From: Drosophila miranda
Lineage: Eukaryota; Arthropoda; Insecta; Diptera; Drosophilidae
Direction of reading: 5' to 3'
DNA: 64,000 nt
NCBI RefSeq assembly: GCF_003369915.1
Contig: NW_022881614.1
Span: 5,973,001 to 6,037,000, forward strand
The number at the start of each line of letters is the position of its first letter. Positions within the stretch are counted from its first letter, which is position 1. Made by a program: the position numbers and the translations under genes. Positions 32,455 to 45,731 of the stretch are shown here, one piece after another. The notes beneath the pieces are model-generated. The model searched no databases and was not told where the DNA came from. It saw only the letters and a program-made list of their open reading frames with translations.

Positions 32455-33532
32455 TTATACCCGATACTAAGTCAGTATGGCTCTCCTCCGGCAGACGCCG
32501 CTAATATTAAACGACACGACAAGGAGTGCGTGCGAGAGAGACAGAAAATCAGTCTGAGCGTGACGTCGGGTGCTGCGTAGCCAGTGCAAATTGATTTGTT
32601 CCTTTTGGCTATAAAAATGATCTGATCTGATCCAGATTCAGCAATCTGATATATATGATCATTATCTATGATTCTGCGTTTTTAGTTTTCTCGTATCCTC
32701 AATATTGTGGATGCAACAGATTTTCGTCCTTTGTGGGGGCGGAAGGGGGTGGGGCGAAATTTTGAGATATACGTTTTATAGTGAGATCTAACAGGAGTGC
32801 GGATACCAAATTTGGTTACTCTAGCCTTAATAGGCTCTGAGATTTGTGAATATCCCCAGATTTTCATCCTTTGCGGGGGCGGAAGGGGGTGTGGCGAAAT
32901 TTTGAAACAAACTCGTCTCGGTCCGATATATTAGGAGTGTGGATACCAAATTTGGTTGCTCTAGCTTTTATAGTCTCTGAGATCTAGGCGCTAATGTTTT
33001 ACTCTAAGCAAAGCCGGCTATGCTACGTGTGTGTTAGAGAGAGACAGGGCGAGAAAAAATGAAATTGTTTTCTTGATTCTGGCTATAATAATTATACGAT
33101 CTGGTTCAGATTTTGCACTCTAGAAGATATAGTCATCTTCTACGATTCTGCGTTCTTAGTTTTCTCGTATCGTCGAAATTGTGGATGCCACAGATTTTCG
33201 CCCTTTGTGGGGGCGGAAGTGGGCGGGGCAAAGTTTTGAAATATTCTTGTAGCAGTGACATATCACAGAAGTCTGGATCCAAAACATCGTTGCTCTCGCT
33301 CTTATAGTCTTTGAGCACTAGGCGCTGAAGGGGACGGACAGACGGACAGACGGACGGACGGACAGACGGACAGACGGACAGACAGACATGGCTCAATCGA
33401 CTCTGCTATTGATGCTGATCAAGAATATATATACTTTATGGGGTCGGAAACGATTCCTTTTGGACGTTACACACATCCACTTTTACCACAAATCTAATAT
33501 ACCCCAATACTCATTTTGAGTATCGGGTATAA
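32455..33532 (+). mobile_element. DINE-1, unit 2
   Basis: 1078 bp, same ends and blocks as unit 1; nearly identical. Confidence 0.85.
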
Positions 33533-34482
33533 AAAAAAATCCAAGCACCAGCGACGAAGCAGCACGCAAAACAGAACGAAAATTCCGTGGTCCCCGTTAT
33601 ACTCGGGCAAAACCATGCGGGATCATAGCGCCCGGTACAGTGGGGAAAGAGCCAAGGGCAGCCAGACCTCTGTTACATTTCAGTGGGGAGAGAGGGGGCG
33701 AAGACCGGAGAACAGTTCTGGGCGTCGGCGGCGGGGATGTGCCGAACGACCCACGAGTATAATACATGCAATTATCCCTTCCTCATACTACCCGCACCCC
33801 CCGATCTTCGACTATTTACCTAACCATTCGCCCGCGGCTCTCTCGCGTGGTGTTCTCGGCCGATTCCGAGACGTCGACGTCGGCAGAGGCTCGGCCGTTC
33901 AGCCAGACCCAATATAAGCCGGGTTGTACACAACGCAAAAAAGGACAGTAGTCCTCAGCCTTCGGTCAACTTACAACGTGTGAAACAGAGTAGTCCTCAG
34001 CCTTCGATCAGTATACAACGCGCGAAAGGACAGTAGTCCTCAGCCTTCGGTCAACATACAACGTGTGAAACAGTAGTCCTCAGCCTTCGATCAGTGCACA
34101 ACGGGCAATACAGTGGTCCATATCCTGCAGCATACAACGTGCGAAAGACAGCGATCCCGCGTCTCCTGCCCATCTCGCGCTCCCTCCGTAGCTGAACACG
34201 AACTAACGGATTCTCATCGGAACGATCCTGCAGAAACCAACGACTAAAGTACCCCTGAACAAGCGCGTGTTAATTGGGTTGCCAGCCCCGTGTCCAGGTC
34301 CCCGACCAGGACGGCCCACCGGTAATTCACCACCGAATAGTCTCGCACGCGTCCTCGCTGTTTAAGGATTCAGAGCCCCGTCTTTCGCCGCATCATTAGC
34401 TACGTTTTTCGATTCTTCGGGCGACGCCCCAGACATTCGATCGTGGACCACGTGCAGCAGCAGTGACCCGGACCAACTCAGC

Positions 34483-35353
34483 ATGGGAGTCAAGTGGATT
34501 TCGGTTAGGCGCAAAAACGAGTTGGAGATGATTACCGCGGAGCTTGGTTTAGACAGTGCTGGAACTGTCGAAGAGTTGAGACGTCGACTCGCGACCTTCG
34601 CAAACTCGGCCGATTTACCGAGTACGGTGCGCTCTCGGTTGGAGGAAATGGAGGCCCAGTACGGAGTCGCCGTGACTCCACTTTCTCCCCGCCCTTCTAC
34701 ACTCGCGCCTCTTAGCCTACAAACCCATCCCCCGGCTGCGTATGATGTCGTACCCGCCAGTACCCGTAGTATCGTGGCGTCGGGATCCGCTGTAATCCGC
34801 TTTCCGGTAGAAAGCCTGCTCCACGGCATCGACGTCGGTGCCGCGCAGAGAAACCTGCACGGTAGCAAGGACCCATCAACGAAGGGGCCCACCTGGAACG
34901 AAGAGCATTTTAACGCTGCGATCACCGAGAAAATGGTCCGCTGGGGAATCGTGTTTGATGGGTCCGGCGATCCGTTAAGTTTCCTTGAGCACGTGCAAGA
35001 GAGGGCAGCCACTTATAGGATAGATCTACGACACTTATCACAAGGAATCCTCGGGTTGTTGACCGGTCGGGCCGAGAGTTGGTTTCGAACGAGCCGCCTC
35101 AGTGAAGAACCATGGGAGATCTTCCGCAAAGAGTTTTCAGAGTTTTTTTTGCCTCCCCGGTACTTTCAACGGCTAGAGGACGAGATCCGAACCCATTTTC
35201 AACGACCAAAAGAAGCGTTTAAAACGTACCTCGTGGACATTCGACTAATGATGCAGCGCGCGGGATACCCCGAAGCTCAGGAATTGGAAAGGATATACGA
35301 TAACATGCTCCCGGGATACCAGTTGTTTACGAGGCGAAAAGATTTTGATTCTC
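34483..35353 (+). pseudogene. gag: Truncated Ty3 gag, unit 2
   Basis: As unit 1, with the extra IRF residues near nt 34796-34804 and an otherwise intact frame up to the joint at about 35353. Confidence 0.85.
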
Positions 35354-35363
35354 ACAGAGTCAC

Positions 35364-35431
<68 letters not shown>

Positions 35432-35711
35432 AGAGTGTGGGAGGCCAGAACACCTGCCACTGATAACATGGAGAGAGACACAGCGACAATACTTTATTTG
35501 GCCACCTGAAGGCTGCTCATTTGAGTTTCATACGTCTGTGGGACGAGCACGAGAAGAAGGTGGAACCAGGGAAAGTGAAAAGTGGAAAGTGAGTGCCCTG
35601 CTACACAAAAGAAAGAGGAGAAAGAAAGCATTGGCAGAACCAGAACCAGAACCACAGCCAGAACGTGGCCTCAGAGTACTCGCAGAGTGGGCGAGGCGGA
35701 CACATGTTGTC

Positions 35712-36382
35712 ATGTTCACAAATGCTAGGGAATGGGAATTGAAGAGCAGTCAACTGTTGCTGCTGCTGCTGTTGCTTCTGGGGGGCCTCAGTCACCTGGG
35801 GACATGTCAAGAAATATGCCAGCCTGCTGTACACGGAAGACGTGTACCTAACGCTAGAGACCCCAGGCAGAGATGTGGTCTACGGCTCGCAGGTGAGATA
35901 AACAAATACATATATTATACACTAATTTATATAAATTTCTTAATCTCCACTGGAATCGCCACCCATACAGAATGCCTCTGATAGCTACATAATTACGGCT
36001 CTGCATGTGGAGGACCTCAGCCGCAGCCCCCCAAATGCCAACGGGGTTGATGGGGCCGAGGAATCGGCACATCTACAAGTGTCCGTCTATGGGCTGGAGC
36101 TGTGAGGTGTATCTGTGGGATCGTATCTTTTTAAGTGCGTGTGTGGGAGAGCGTGTAAAAGCTGTAAATATTAATTACTATAGAGGCGACACTTGGATTG
36201 GCACTTACATTGTCAAGTGTAATAGTCACTTACATATGCATAGTATATACATATATATAGTATGTATGTATGTGTAGAAAAGTAACACTCTACTCTTATC
36301 TTTAGGCTCTTTAAGTCTCCCCTCAATTCGAGAGGATTTTCAACTCATTCGACATCAATTAAACTTTGTTTTTGCTAATAAA
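35712..36382 (+). pseudogene. Amplified host gene, copy 3
   Basis: ATG 35712, G6 run, 78-bp intron intact, AATAAA 36377-36382. Like copy 2. Confidence 0.55.
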
Positions 36383-37604
36383 ATACTTCCGCTTTGACAA
36401 CATACATATATGTGGTGTGAGGACCCATACTGGGAGCCTCACATAGTAACAAGAGTTAATTGATTAAGAAGACAACCTGAAAATATAAGACATCGCAATG
36501 GAGCGAGATTTGTATCAGTAAAAATCATCTTCTATGTTAGTAAATAAGCTAGTTAATTTTTGCATAGCCGAAATCCCGCCAAACGGCCAGCTCACACAGA
36601 ATAGCCGCAAAGAGAACAGCGAAGAGAGAGAGCCACGCTCAGCCGGCAACAGAGCAGATCTCTTTCGAGAAAGGCCCGTTGGCCCGAAAACGAGCGCCAG
36701 GCGTGGTGAGAGCGTCGAGCGACCGTGGCGAGAGCGGGAGTCGATTTTCGGAAGCGAGCAAAGACGGAACGCCGCGGAGTGACTAGAAAAGCAAGAAAAA
36801 GTGTTGAACGGCCGGGCGCCCGAGAAGTAGAGAAGAATGGACGAGCTGCAGGAGCACAGACGCCGGATCCGCGGGTGAGCTGGCCGATGGCCAAGGTAGT
36901 AGTAAAAGAAGCAGGGAGGGGGAGGGAAACCATGCCAATAAAACTTTGATCATATGACTAAGAATTCTACTGCTTCCATTTGCTTTCCCCGGTCGGACCA
37001 CCGGCTGCAGTCATCTCTCCCCTTTCCCCTTCCGTTTTCCTGGCTGTTTTCGGTCCCTACGCTCCCGCTCTGACTCTGGCAACAAGGTTTTACCCTGCTG
37101 GAGTGAGAAGCGGTATGCGTTCTCTCCCTTTCCTCCTCCTCACCGGACCCGCGGCTCACCTCGACCTTGGCAACAGGAGTTTTTACCCTGCTGAAGTCGG
37201 GGTGTGCAGCGTCCCTGGTGAGTTTCGCACCGCCCGGCTCAGCGCCCGCTCCCCTCTCCTCACCCTCACCCTCACCCTTCGTGGCCTAAAGACCCACAAG
37301 TGGATCGCGTAGGTAGCGCCGCATCAAACCGAGGAGAAATTTATAGGGTATCAATAGGAAAATACGGTACGAAGGTACAGGCCAGCAGCGAGCAAAGCGT
37401 GGCCGAAAATCGGTACAATCCCCGTAAGCCGTCGGCAAATTGAGAGGAGAGAACGGGAGAGAGGAAATGAGAGAGGAAAACCACAGAATGAAAGTACAGC
37501 CCGCAGCCAAGCAAAGCATAGCGATGTTCTTCCCATGTCCAGCAGAAAGAGAAAAAAAACGAGGGGGAACGTTGTGAGTTGCTGCGGAGACCGCAACTCT
37601 ACAG

Positions 37605-38681
37605 TTATACCCGATACTAAGTCAGTATGGCTCTCCTCCGACAGACGCCGCTAATATTAAACGACACGACAAGGAGTGCGTGCGAGAGAGACAGAAAATC
37701 AGTCTGAGCGTGACGTCGGGTGCTGCGTAGCCAGTGCAAATTGATTTGTTCCTTTTGGCTATAAAAATGATCTGATCTGATCCAGATTCAGCAATCTGAT
37801 ATATATGATCATTATCTATGATTCTGCGTTTTTAGTTTTCTCGTATCCTCAATATTGTGGATGCAACAGATTTTCGTCCTTTGTGGGGGCGGAAGGGGGT
37901 GGGGCGAAATTTTGAGATATACGTTTTATAGTGAGATCTAACAGGAGTGTGGATACCAAATTTGGTTACTCTAGCCTTAATAGGCTCTGAGATTTGTGAA
38001 TATCCCCAGATTTTCATCCTTTGCGGGGCGGAAGGGGGTGTGGCGAAATTTTGAAACAAACTCGTCTCGGTCCGATATATTAGGAGTGTGGATACCAAAT
38101 TTGGTTGCTCTAGCTTTTATAGTCTCTGAGATCTAGGCGCTAATGTTTTACTCTAAGCAAAGCCGGCTATGCTACGTGTGTGTTAGAGAGAGACAGGGCG
38201 AGGAAAAATGAAATTGTTTTCTTGATTCTGGCTATAATAATTATACGATCTGGTTCAGATTTTGCACTCTAGAAGATATAGTCATCTTCTACGATTCTGC
38301 GTTCTTAGTTTTCTCGTATCGTCGAATTTGTGGATGCCACAGATTTTCGCCCTTTGTGGGGGCGGAAGTGGGCGGGGCAAAGTTTTGAAATATTCTTGTA
38401 GCAGTGACATATCACAGAAGTCTGGATCCAAAACATCGTTGCTCTCGCTCTTATAGTCTTTGAGCACTAGGCGCTGAAGGGGACGGACAGACGGACAGAC
38501 GGACGGACGGACAGACGGACAGACGGACAGACAGACATGGCTCAATCGACTCTGCTATTGATGCTGATCAAGAATATATATACTTTATGGGGTCGGAAAC
38601 GATTCCTTTTGGACGTTACACACATCCACTTTTACCACAAATCTAATATACCCCAATACTCATTTTGAGTATCGGGTATAA
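37605..38681 (+). mobile_element. DINE-1, unit 3
   Basis: 1077 bp; one G lost from a GGGGG run near 38025. Confidence 0.85.
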
Positions 38682-39394
38682 AAAAAAATCCAAGCACCAG
38701 CGACGAAGCAGCACGCAAAACAGAACGAAAATTCCGTGGTCCCCGTTATACTCGGGCAAAACCATGCGGGATCATAGCGCCCGGTACAGTGGGGAAAGAG
38801 CCAAGGGCAGCCAGACCTCTGTTACATTTCAGTGGGGAGAGAGGGGGCGAAGACCGGAGAACAGTTCTGGGCGTCGGCGGCGGGGATGTGCCGAACGACC
38901 CACGAGTATAATACATGCAATTATCCCTTCCTCATACTACCCGCACCCCCCGATCTTCGACTATTTACCTAACCATTCGCCCGCGTCTCCCTCGCGTGGT
39001 GTTCTCGGCCGATTCCGAGACGTCGACGTCGGCAGAGGCTCGGCCGTTCAGCCAGACCCAATATAAGCCGGGTTGTACACAACGCAAAACCGCAAATCCG
39101 TAGCTGAACACGAACTAACGGATTCTCATCGGAACGATCCTGCAGAAACCAACGACTAAAGTACCCCTGAACAAGCGCGTGTTAATTGGGTTGCCAGCCC
39201 CGTGTCCAGGTCCCCGACCAGGACGGCCCACCGGTAATTCACCACCGAATAGTCTCGCACGCGTCCTCGCTGTTTAAGGATTCAGAGCCCCGTCTTTCGC
39301 CGCATCATTAGCTACGTTTTTCGATTCTTCGGGCGACGCCCCAGACATTCGATCGTGGACCACGTGCAGCAGCAGTGACCCGGACCAACTCAGC

Positions 39395-40268
39395 ATGGGA
39401 GTCAAGTGGATTTCGGTTAGGCGCAAAAACGAGTTGGAGAAGATTCCCGCGGAGCTTGGTTTAGACAGAGCTGGAACTGTCGAAGAGTTGAGACGTCGAT
39501 TCGCGACCTTCGCAAGCTCGGCCGATTTACCGAGTACGGTGCGCTCTCGGTTGGAGGAATTGGAGGCCCAGTACGGAGTCGCCGTGACTCCAGAGGTTAA
39601 ACCACTTTCTCCCCGCCCTTCTACACTCGCGCCTCTTAGCCTACAAACCCATCCCCCGGCTGCGTATGATGTCGTACCCGCCAGTAGCCGTAGTATCGTG
39701 GCGTCGGGATCCGCTGTGCCGGTAGAAAGCCTGCTCCACGGCATCGACGTCGGTGCCGCGCAGAGAAACCTGCACGGTAGCAAGGACCCATCAACGAAGG
39801 GGCCCACCTGGAACGAGGAGCATTTTAACGCTGCGATCACCGAGAAAATGGTCCGCTGGGGAATCGTGTTTGATGGGTCCGGCGATCCGTTAAGTTTCCT
39901 TGAGCACGTGCAAGAGAGGGCAGCCACTTATAGGATAGATCTACGACACTTATCACAAGGAATCCTCGGGTTGTTGACCGGTCGGGCCGAGAGTTGGTTT
40001 CGAACGAGCCGCCTCAGTGGAGAACCATGGGAGATCTTCCGCAAAGAGTTTTCAGAGTTTTTTTTGCCTCCCCGGTACTTTCAACGGCTAGAGGACGAGA
40101 TCCGAACCCATTTTCAACGACCAAAAGAAGCGTTTAAAACGTACCTCGTGGACATTCGACTAATGATGCAGCGCGCGGGATACCCCGAAGCTCAGGAATT
40201 GGAAAGGATATACGATAACATGCTCCCGGGATACCAGTTGTTTACGAGGCGAAAAGATTTTGATTTTC
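39395..40268 (+). pseudogene. gag: Truncated Ty3 gag, unit 3
   Basis: Most diverged gag copy near its start (EKIPAELGLDRAG where other units read EMITAELGLDSAG). It has the EVKP insertion. The joint shows a DFDF variant, and the (GA)n tract contains a TAG interruption. Confidence 0.85.
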
Positions 40269-40283
40269 ACAGAGTCACAGAGA

Positions 40284-40324
<41 letters not shown>

Positions 40325-40615
40325 TAAGAGTGTGGGAGGCCAGAACACCTGCCACTGATAACAGCTTTTCCATGGAGAGAGACACAGCGACAATACTTTA
40401 TTTGGCCACCTGAAGGCTGCTCATTTGAGTTTCATACGTCTGTGGGACGAGCACGAGAAGAAGGTGGAACCAGGGAAAGTGAAAAGTGGAAAGTGAGTGC
40501 CCTGCTACACAAAAGAAAGAGGAGAAAGAAAGCATTGGCAGAACCAGAACCAGAACCACAGCCAGAACGTGGCCTCAGAGTACTCGCAGAGTGGGCGAGG
40601 CGGACACATGTTGTC

Positions 40616-41266
40616 ATGTTCACAAATGCTAGGGAATGGGAATTGAAGAGCAGTCAACTGTTGCTGCTGCTGCTGTTGCTTCTGAGGGGCCTCAGTCACC
40701 TGGGGACATGTCAAGAAATATGCCAGCCTGCTGTACACGGAAGACGTGTACCTAACGCTAGAGACCCCAGGCAGAGATGTGGTCTACGGCTCGCAGGTGA
40801 GATAAACAAATACATATATTATACACTAATTTATATAAATTTCTTAATCTCCACTGGAATCGCCACCCATACAGAATGCCTCTGATAGCTACATAATTAC
40901 GGCTCTGCATGTGGAGGACCTCAGCCGCAGCCCCCAAAATGCCAACGGGGTCAAATCTACAAGTGTCCGTCTATGGGCTGGAGCTGTGAGGTGTATCTGT
41001 GGGATCGTATCTTTTTAAGTGCGTGTGTGGGAGAGCGTGTAAAAGCTGTAAATATTAATTACTATAGAGGCGACACTTGGATTGGCACTTACATTGTCAA
41101 GTGTAATAGTCACTTACATATGCATAGTATATACATATATATAGTATGTATGTATGTGTAGAAAAGTAACACTCTACTCTTATCTTTAGGCTCTTTAAGT
41201 CTCCCCTCAATTCGAGAGGATTTTCAACTCATTCGACATCAATTAAACTTTGTTTTTGCTAATAAA
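40616..41266 (+). pseudogene. Amplified host gene, copy 4
   Basis: ATG 40616. The G6 run reads GAGGGG (about 40684-40689). The intron is intact. The second exon has lost 20 bp near 40950, so it is additionally frameshifted relative to copies 1-3 and 6. AATAAA 41261-41266. Confidence 0.55.
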
Positions 41267-42476
41267 ATACTTCCGCTTTGACAACATACATATATGTGGT
41301 GTGAGGACCCATACTGGGAGCCTCACATAGTAACAAGAGTTAATTGATTAAGAAGACAACCTGAAAATATAAGACATCGCAATGGAGCGAGATTTGTATC
41401 AGTAAAAATCATCTTCTATGTTAGTAAATAAGCTAGTTAATTTTTGCATAGCCGAAATCCCGCCAAACGGCCAGCTCACACAGAATAGCAGCAAAGAGAA
41501 CAGCGAAGAGAGAGAGCCACGCTCAGCCGGCAACAGAGCAGATCTCTTTCGAGAAAGTCCCGTTGGCCCGAAAACGAGCGCCAGGCGTGGTGAGAGCGTC
41601 GAGCGACCGTGGCGAGAGCGGGAGTCGATTTTCGGAAGCGAGCAAAGACGGAACGCCGCGGAGTGACTAGAAAAGCAAGAAAAAGTGTTGAACGGCCGGG
41701 CGCCCGAGAAGTAGAGAAGAATGGACGAGCTGCAGGAGCACAGACGCCGGATCCGCGGGTGAGCTGGCCGATGGCCAAGGTAGTAGTAGAAGTAGCAGGG
41801 AGTGCGAGGGAAACCATGCCAATAAAACTTTGATCATATGACTAAGAATTCTACTACTTCCATTTGCTTTCCCCGGTCGGACCACCGGCTGCAGTCATCT
41901 CTCCCCTTTCCCCTTCCGTTTTCCTGGCTGTTTTCGGTCCCTACGCTCCCGCTCTGACTCTGGCAACAAGGTTTTACCCTGCTGGAGTGAGAAGCGGTAC
42001 GCGTTCTCTCCCTTTCCTCCTCCTCCCCGGACCCGCGGCTCACCTCGACCTTGGCAACAGGAGTTTTTACCCTGCTGAAGTCGGGGTGTGCAGCGTCCCT
42101 GGTGAGTTTCGCACCGCCCGGCTCAGCGCCCGCTCCCCTCTCCTCACCCTCACCCTCACCCTTCGTGGCCTAAAGACCCACAAGTAGATCGCGTAGGTAG
42201 CGCCGCATCAAACCGAGGAGAAATTTATAGGGTATCAATAGGAAAATACGGTACGAAGGTACAGGCCAGCAGCGAGCAAAGCGTGGCCGAAAATCGGTAC
42301 AATCCCCGTAAGCCGTCGGCAAATTGAGAGGAGAGAACGGGAGAGAGGAAAACGACAGAATGAAAGTACAGCCCGCAGCCAAGCAAAGCATAGCGATGTT
42401 CTTCCCATGTCCAGCAGAAAGAGAAAAAAAATGAGGGGGAACGTTGTGAGTTGCTGCGGAGACCGCAACTCTACAG

Positions 42477-43545
42477 TTATACCCGATACTAAGTCAGTAT
42501 GGCTCTCCTCCGGCAGACGCCGCTAATATTAAACGACACGACAAGGAGTGCGGGCGAGAGAGACAGAAAATCAGTCTGAGCGTGACGTCGGTAGCTGCGT
42601 AGCCAGTGCAAATTGATTTGTTCCTTTTGGCTATAAAAATGATCTGATCTGATCCAGATTCAGCAATCTGATATATATGATCATTATCTATGATTCTGCG
42701 TTTTTAGTTTTCTCGTATCCTCAATATTGTGGATGCAACAGATTTTCGTCCTTTGTGGGGCGGAAGGGGGTGGGGCGAAATTTTGAGATATACGTTTTAT
42801 AGTGAGATCTAACAGGAGTGCGGATACCAAATTTGGTTACTCTAGCCTTAATAGGCTCTGAGATTTGTGAATATCCCCAGATTTTCATCCTTTGCGGGGG
42901 CGGAAGGGGGTGTGACGAAATTTGGACACGAAACGGTCAAGGTCCGATATCACAGGTGTGTGGATACCAAATTTGGCTGCTCTGGCTCTTATAGGTTCTG
43001 AGATCCTTGAACTCATATTTTGCAATTGGCAAAGCCGACCATGAAACCTGTGTGTTAGAGAGAGACAGAGCGAGAAAGAATGAAATTGTTTTCTTGATTC
43101 TGGCTATAATAATTATACGATCTGGTTGAGATTTTACACTCTAGAACATATAGTCATCCTCTACGATTCTGCGTTTTTGGTTTTATCGTATCTTTAAAAA
43201 TGTGGATGCCACAGATTTTCGCCCTTTGTGGGGGCGGAAGTGGGCGGGGCAAAGTTTTGAAATATTCTTGTAGCAGTGACATATCACAGAAGTCTGGATC
43301 CAAAACATCGTTGCTCTCGCTCTTATAGTCTTTGAGCACTAGGCGCTGAAGGGGACGGACAGACGGACAGACGGACGGACGGACAGACGGACAGACAGAC
43401 ATGGCTCAATCGACTCTGCTATTGATGCTGATCAAGAATATATATACTTTATGGGGTCGGAAACGATTCCTTTTGGACGTTACACACATCCACTTTTACC
43501 ACAAATCTAATATACCCCAATACTCATTTTGAGTATCGGGTATAA
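42477..43545 (+). mobile_element. DINE-1, unit 4, with diverged internal tract
   Basis: 1069 bp. Bases 42914-43200 differ at many positions from all five other copies, while both flanks match them almost perfectly. Confidence 0.85.
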
Positions 43546-44495
43546 AAAAAAATCCAAGCACCAGCGACGAAGCAGCACGCAAAACAGAACGAAAATTCCG
43601 TGGTCCCCGTTATACTCGGGCAAAACCATGCGGGATCATAGCGCCCGGTACAGTGGGGAAAGAGCCAAGGGCAGCCAGACCTCTGTTACATTTCAGTGGG
43701 GAGAGAGGGGGCGAAGACCGGAGAACAGTTCTGGGCGTCGGCGGCGGGGATGTGCCGAACGACCCACGAGTATAATACATGCAATTATCCCTTCCTCATA
43801 CTCCCCGCACCCCCCGATCTTCGACTATTTACCTAACCATTCGCCCGCGGCTCTCTCGCGTGGTGTTCTCGGCCGATTCCGAGACGTCGACGTCGGCAGA
43901 GGCTCGGCCGTTCAGCCAGACCCAATATAAGCCGGGTTGTACACAACGCAAAAAAGGACAGTAGTCCTCAGCCTTCGGTCAACTTACAACGTGTGAAACA
44001 GAGTAGTCCTCAGCCTTCGATCAGTATACAACGCGCGAAAGGACAGTAGTCCTCAGCCTTCGGTCAACATACAACGTGTGAAACAGTAGTCCTCAGCCTT
44101 CGATCAGTGCACAACGGGCAATACAGTGGTCCATATCCTGCAGCATACAACGTGCGAAAGACAGCGATCCCGCGTCTCCTGCCCATCTCGCGCTCCCTCC
44201 GTAGCTGAACACGAACTAACGGATTCTCATCGGAACGATCCTGCAGAAACCAACGACTAAAGTACCCCTGAACAAGCGCGTGTTAATTGGGTTGCCAGCC
44301 CCGTGTCCAGGTCCCCGACCAGGACGGCCCACCGGTAATTCACCACCGAATAGTCTCGCACGCGTCCTCGCTGTTTAAGGATTCAGAGCCCCGTCTTTCG
44401 CCGCATCATTAGCTACGTTTTTCGATTCTTCGGGCGACGCCCCAGACATTCGATCGTGGACCACGTGCAGCAGCAGTGACCCGGACCAACTCAGC

Positions 44496-45361
44496 ATGGG
44501 AGTCAAGTGGATTTCGGTTAGGCGCAAAAACGAGTTGGAGATGATTACCGCGGAGCTTGGTTTAGACAGTGCTGGAACTGTCGAAGAGTTGAGACGTCGA
44601 TTCGCGACCTTCGCAAACTCGGCCGATTTACCGAGTACGGTGCGCTCTCGGTTGGAGGAATTGGAGGCCCAGTACGGAGTCGCCGTGACTCCAGAGGTTA
44701 AACCACTTTCTCCCCGCCCTTCTACACTCGCGCCTCTTAGCCTACAAACCCATCCCCCGGCTGCGTATGATGTCGTACCCGCCAGTAGCCGTAGTATCGT
44801 GGCGTCGGGATCCGCTGTGCCGGTAGAAAGCCTGCTCCACGGCATCGACGTCGGTGCCGCGCAGAGAAACCTGCACGGTAGCAAGGACCCATCAACGAAG
44901 GGGCCCACCTGGAACGAGGAGCATTTTAACGCTGCGATCACCGAGAAAATGGTCCGCTGGGGAATCGTGTTTGATGGGTCCGGCGATCCGTTAAGTTTCC
45001 TTGAGCACGTGCAAGAGAGGGCAGCCACTTATAGGATAGATCTACGACACTTATCACAAGGAACCCTCGGGTTGTTGACCAGTCGGGCCGAGAGTTGGTT
45101 TCGAACGAGCCGCCTCAGTGGAGAGATCTTCCGCAAAGAGTTTTCAAAGTTTTTTTTGACTCCCCGGTACTTTCAACGGCTAGAGGACGAGATCCGAACC
45201 CATTTTCAACGACCAAAAGAAGCGTTTAAAACGTACCTCGTGGACATTCGACTAATGATGCAGCGCGCGGGATACCCCGAAGCTCAGGAATTGGAAAGGA
45301 TATACGATAACATGCTCCCGGGATACCAGTTGTTTACGAGGCGAAAAGATTTTGATTCTCA
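44496..45361 (+). pseudogene. gag: Truncated Ty3 gag, unit 4
   Basis: Has EVKP. A 9-base loss removes PWE after SGE near 45122, and several capsid substitutions are unique (GTLGLLTS, FSKFFLT). Confidence 0.85.
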
Positions 45362-45367
45362 CAGAGT

Positions 45368-45442
<75 letters not shown>

Positions 45443-45731
45443 AGAGTGTGGGAGGCCAGAACACCTGCCACTGATAACAGCTTTTCCATGGAGAGAGACA
45501 CAGCGACAATACTTTATTTGGCCACCTGAAGGCTGCTCATTTGAGTTTCATACGTCTGTGGGACGAGCACGAGAAGAAGGTGGAACCAGGGAAAGTGAAA
45601 AGTGGAAAGTGAGTGCCCTGCTACACAAAAGAAAGAGGAGAAAGAAAGCATTGGCAGAACCAGAACCAGAACCACAGCCAGAACGTGGCCTCAGAGTACT
45701 CGCAGAGTGGGCGAGGCGGACACATGTTGTC

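Larger units (their letters stand above)
30181..35353 (+). repeat. Array unit 2
   Basis: It has the longest (GA)n tract (about 30190-30272). Its gag carries a 9-base insertion (adds IRF after SAV) found in no other unit. Confidence 0.92.
35354..40268 (+). repeat. Array unit 3
   Basis: Shortest unit. It has lost AGCTTTTCC near 35467 and the whole leader repeat block near 39090, where CGCAAAACCGCAAATCCGTAG replaces it. Confidence 0.92.
40269..45361 (+). repeat. Array unit 4
   Basis: Distinguished by a diverged DINE-1 segment (42914-43200) and a 20-bp deletion in the host gene's second exon, shared with unit 5. Confidence 0.92.
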
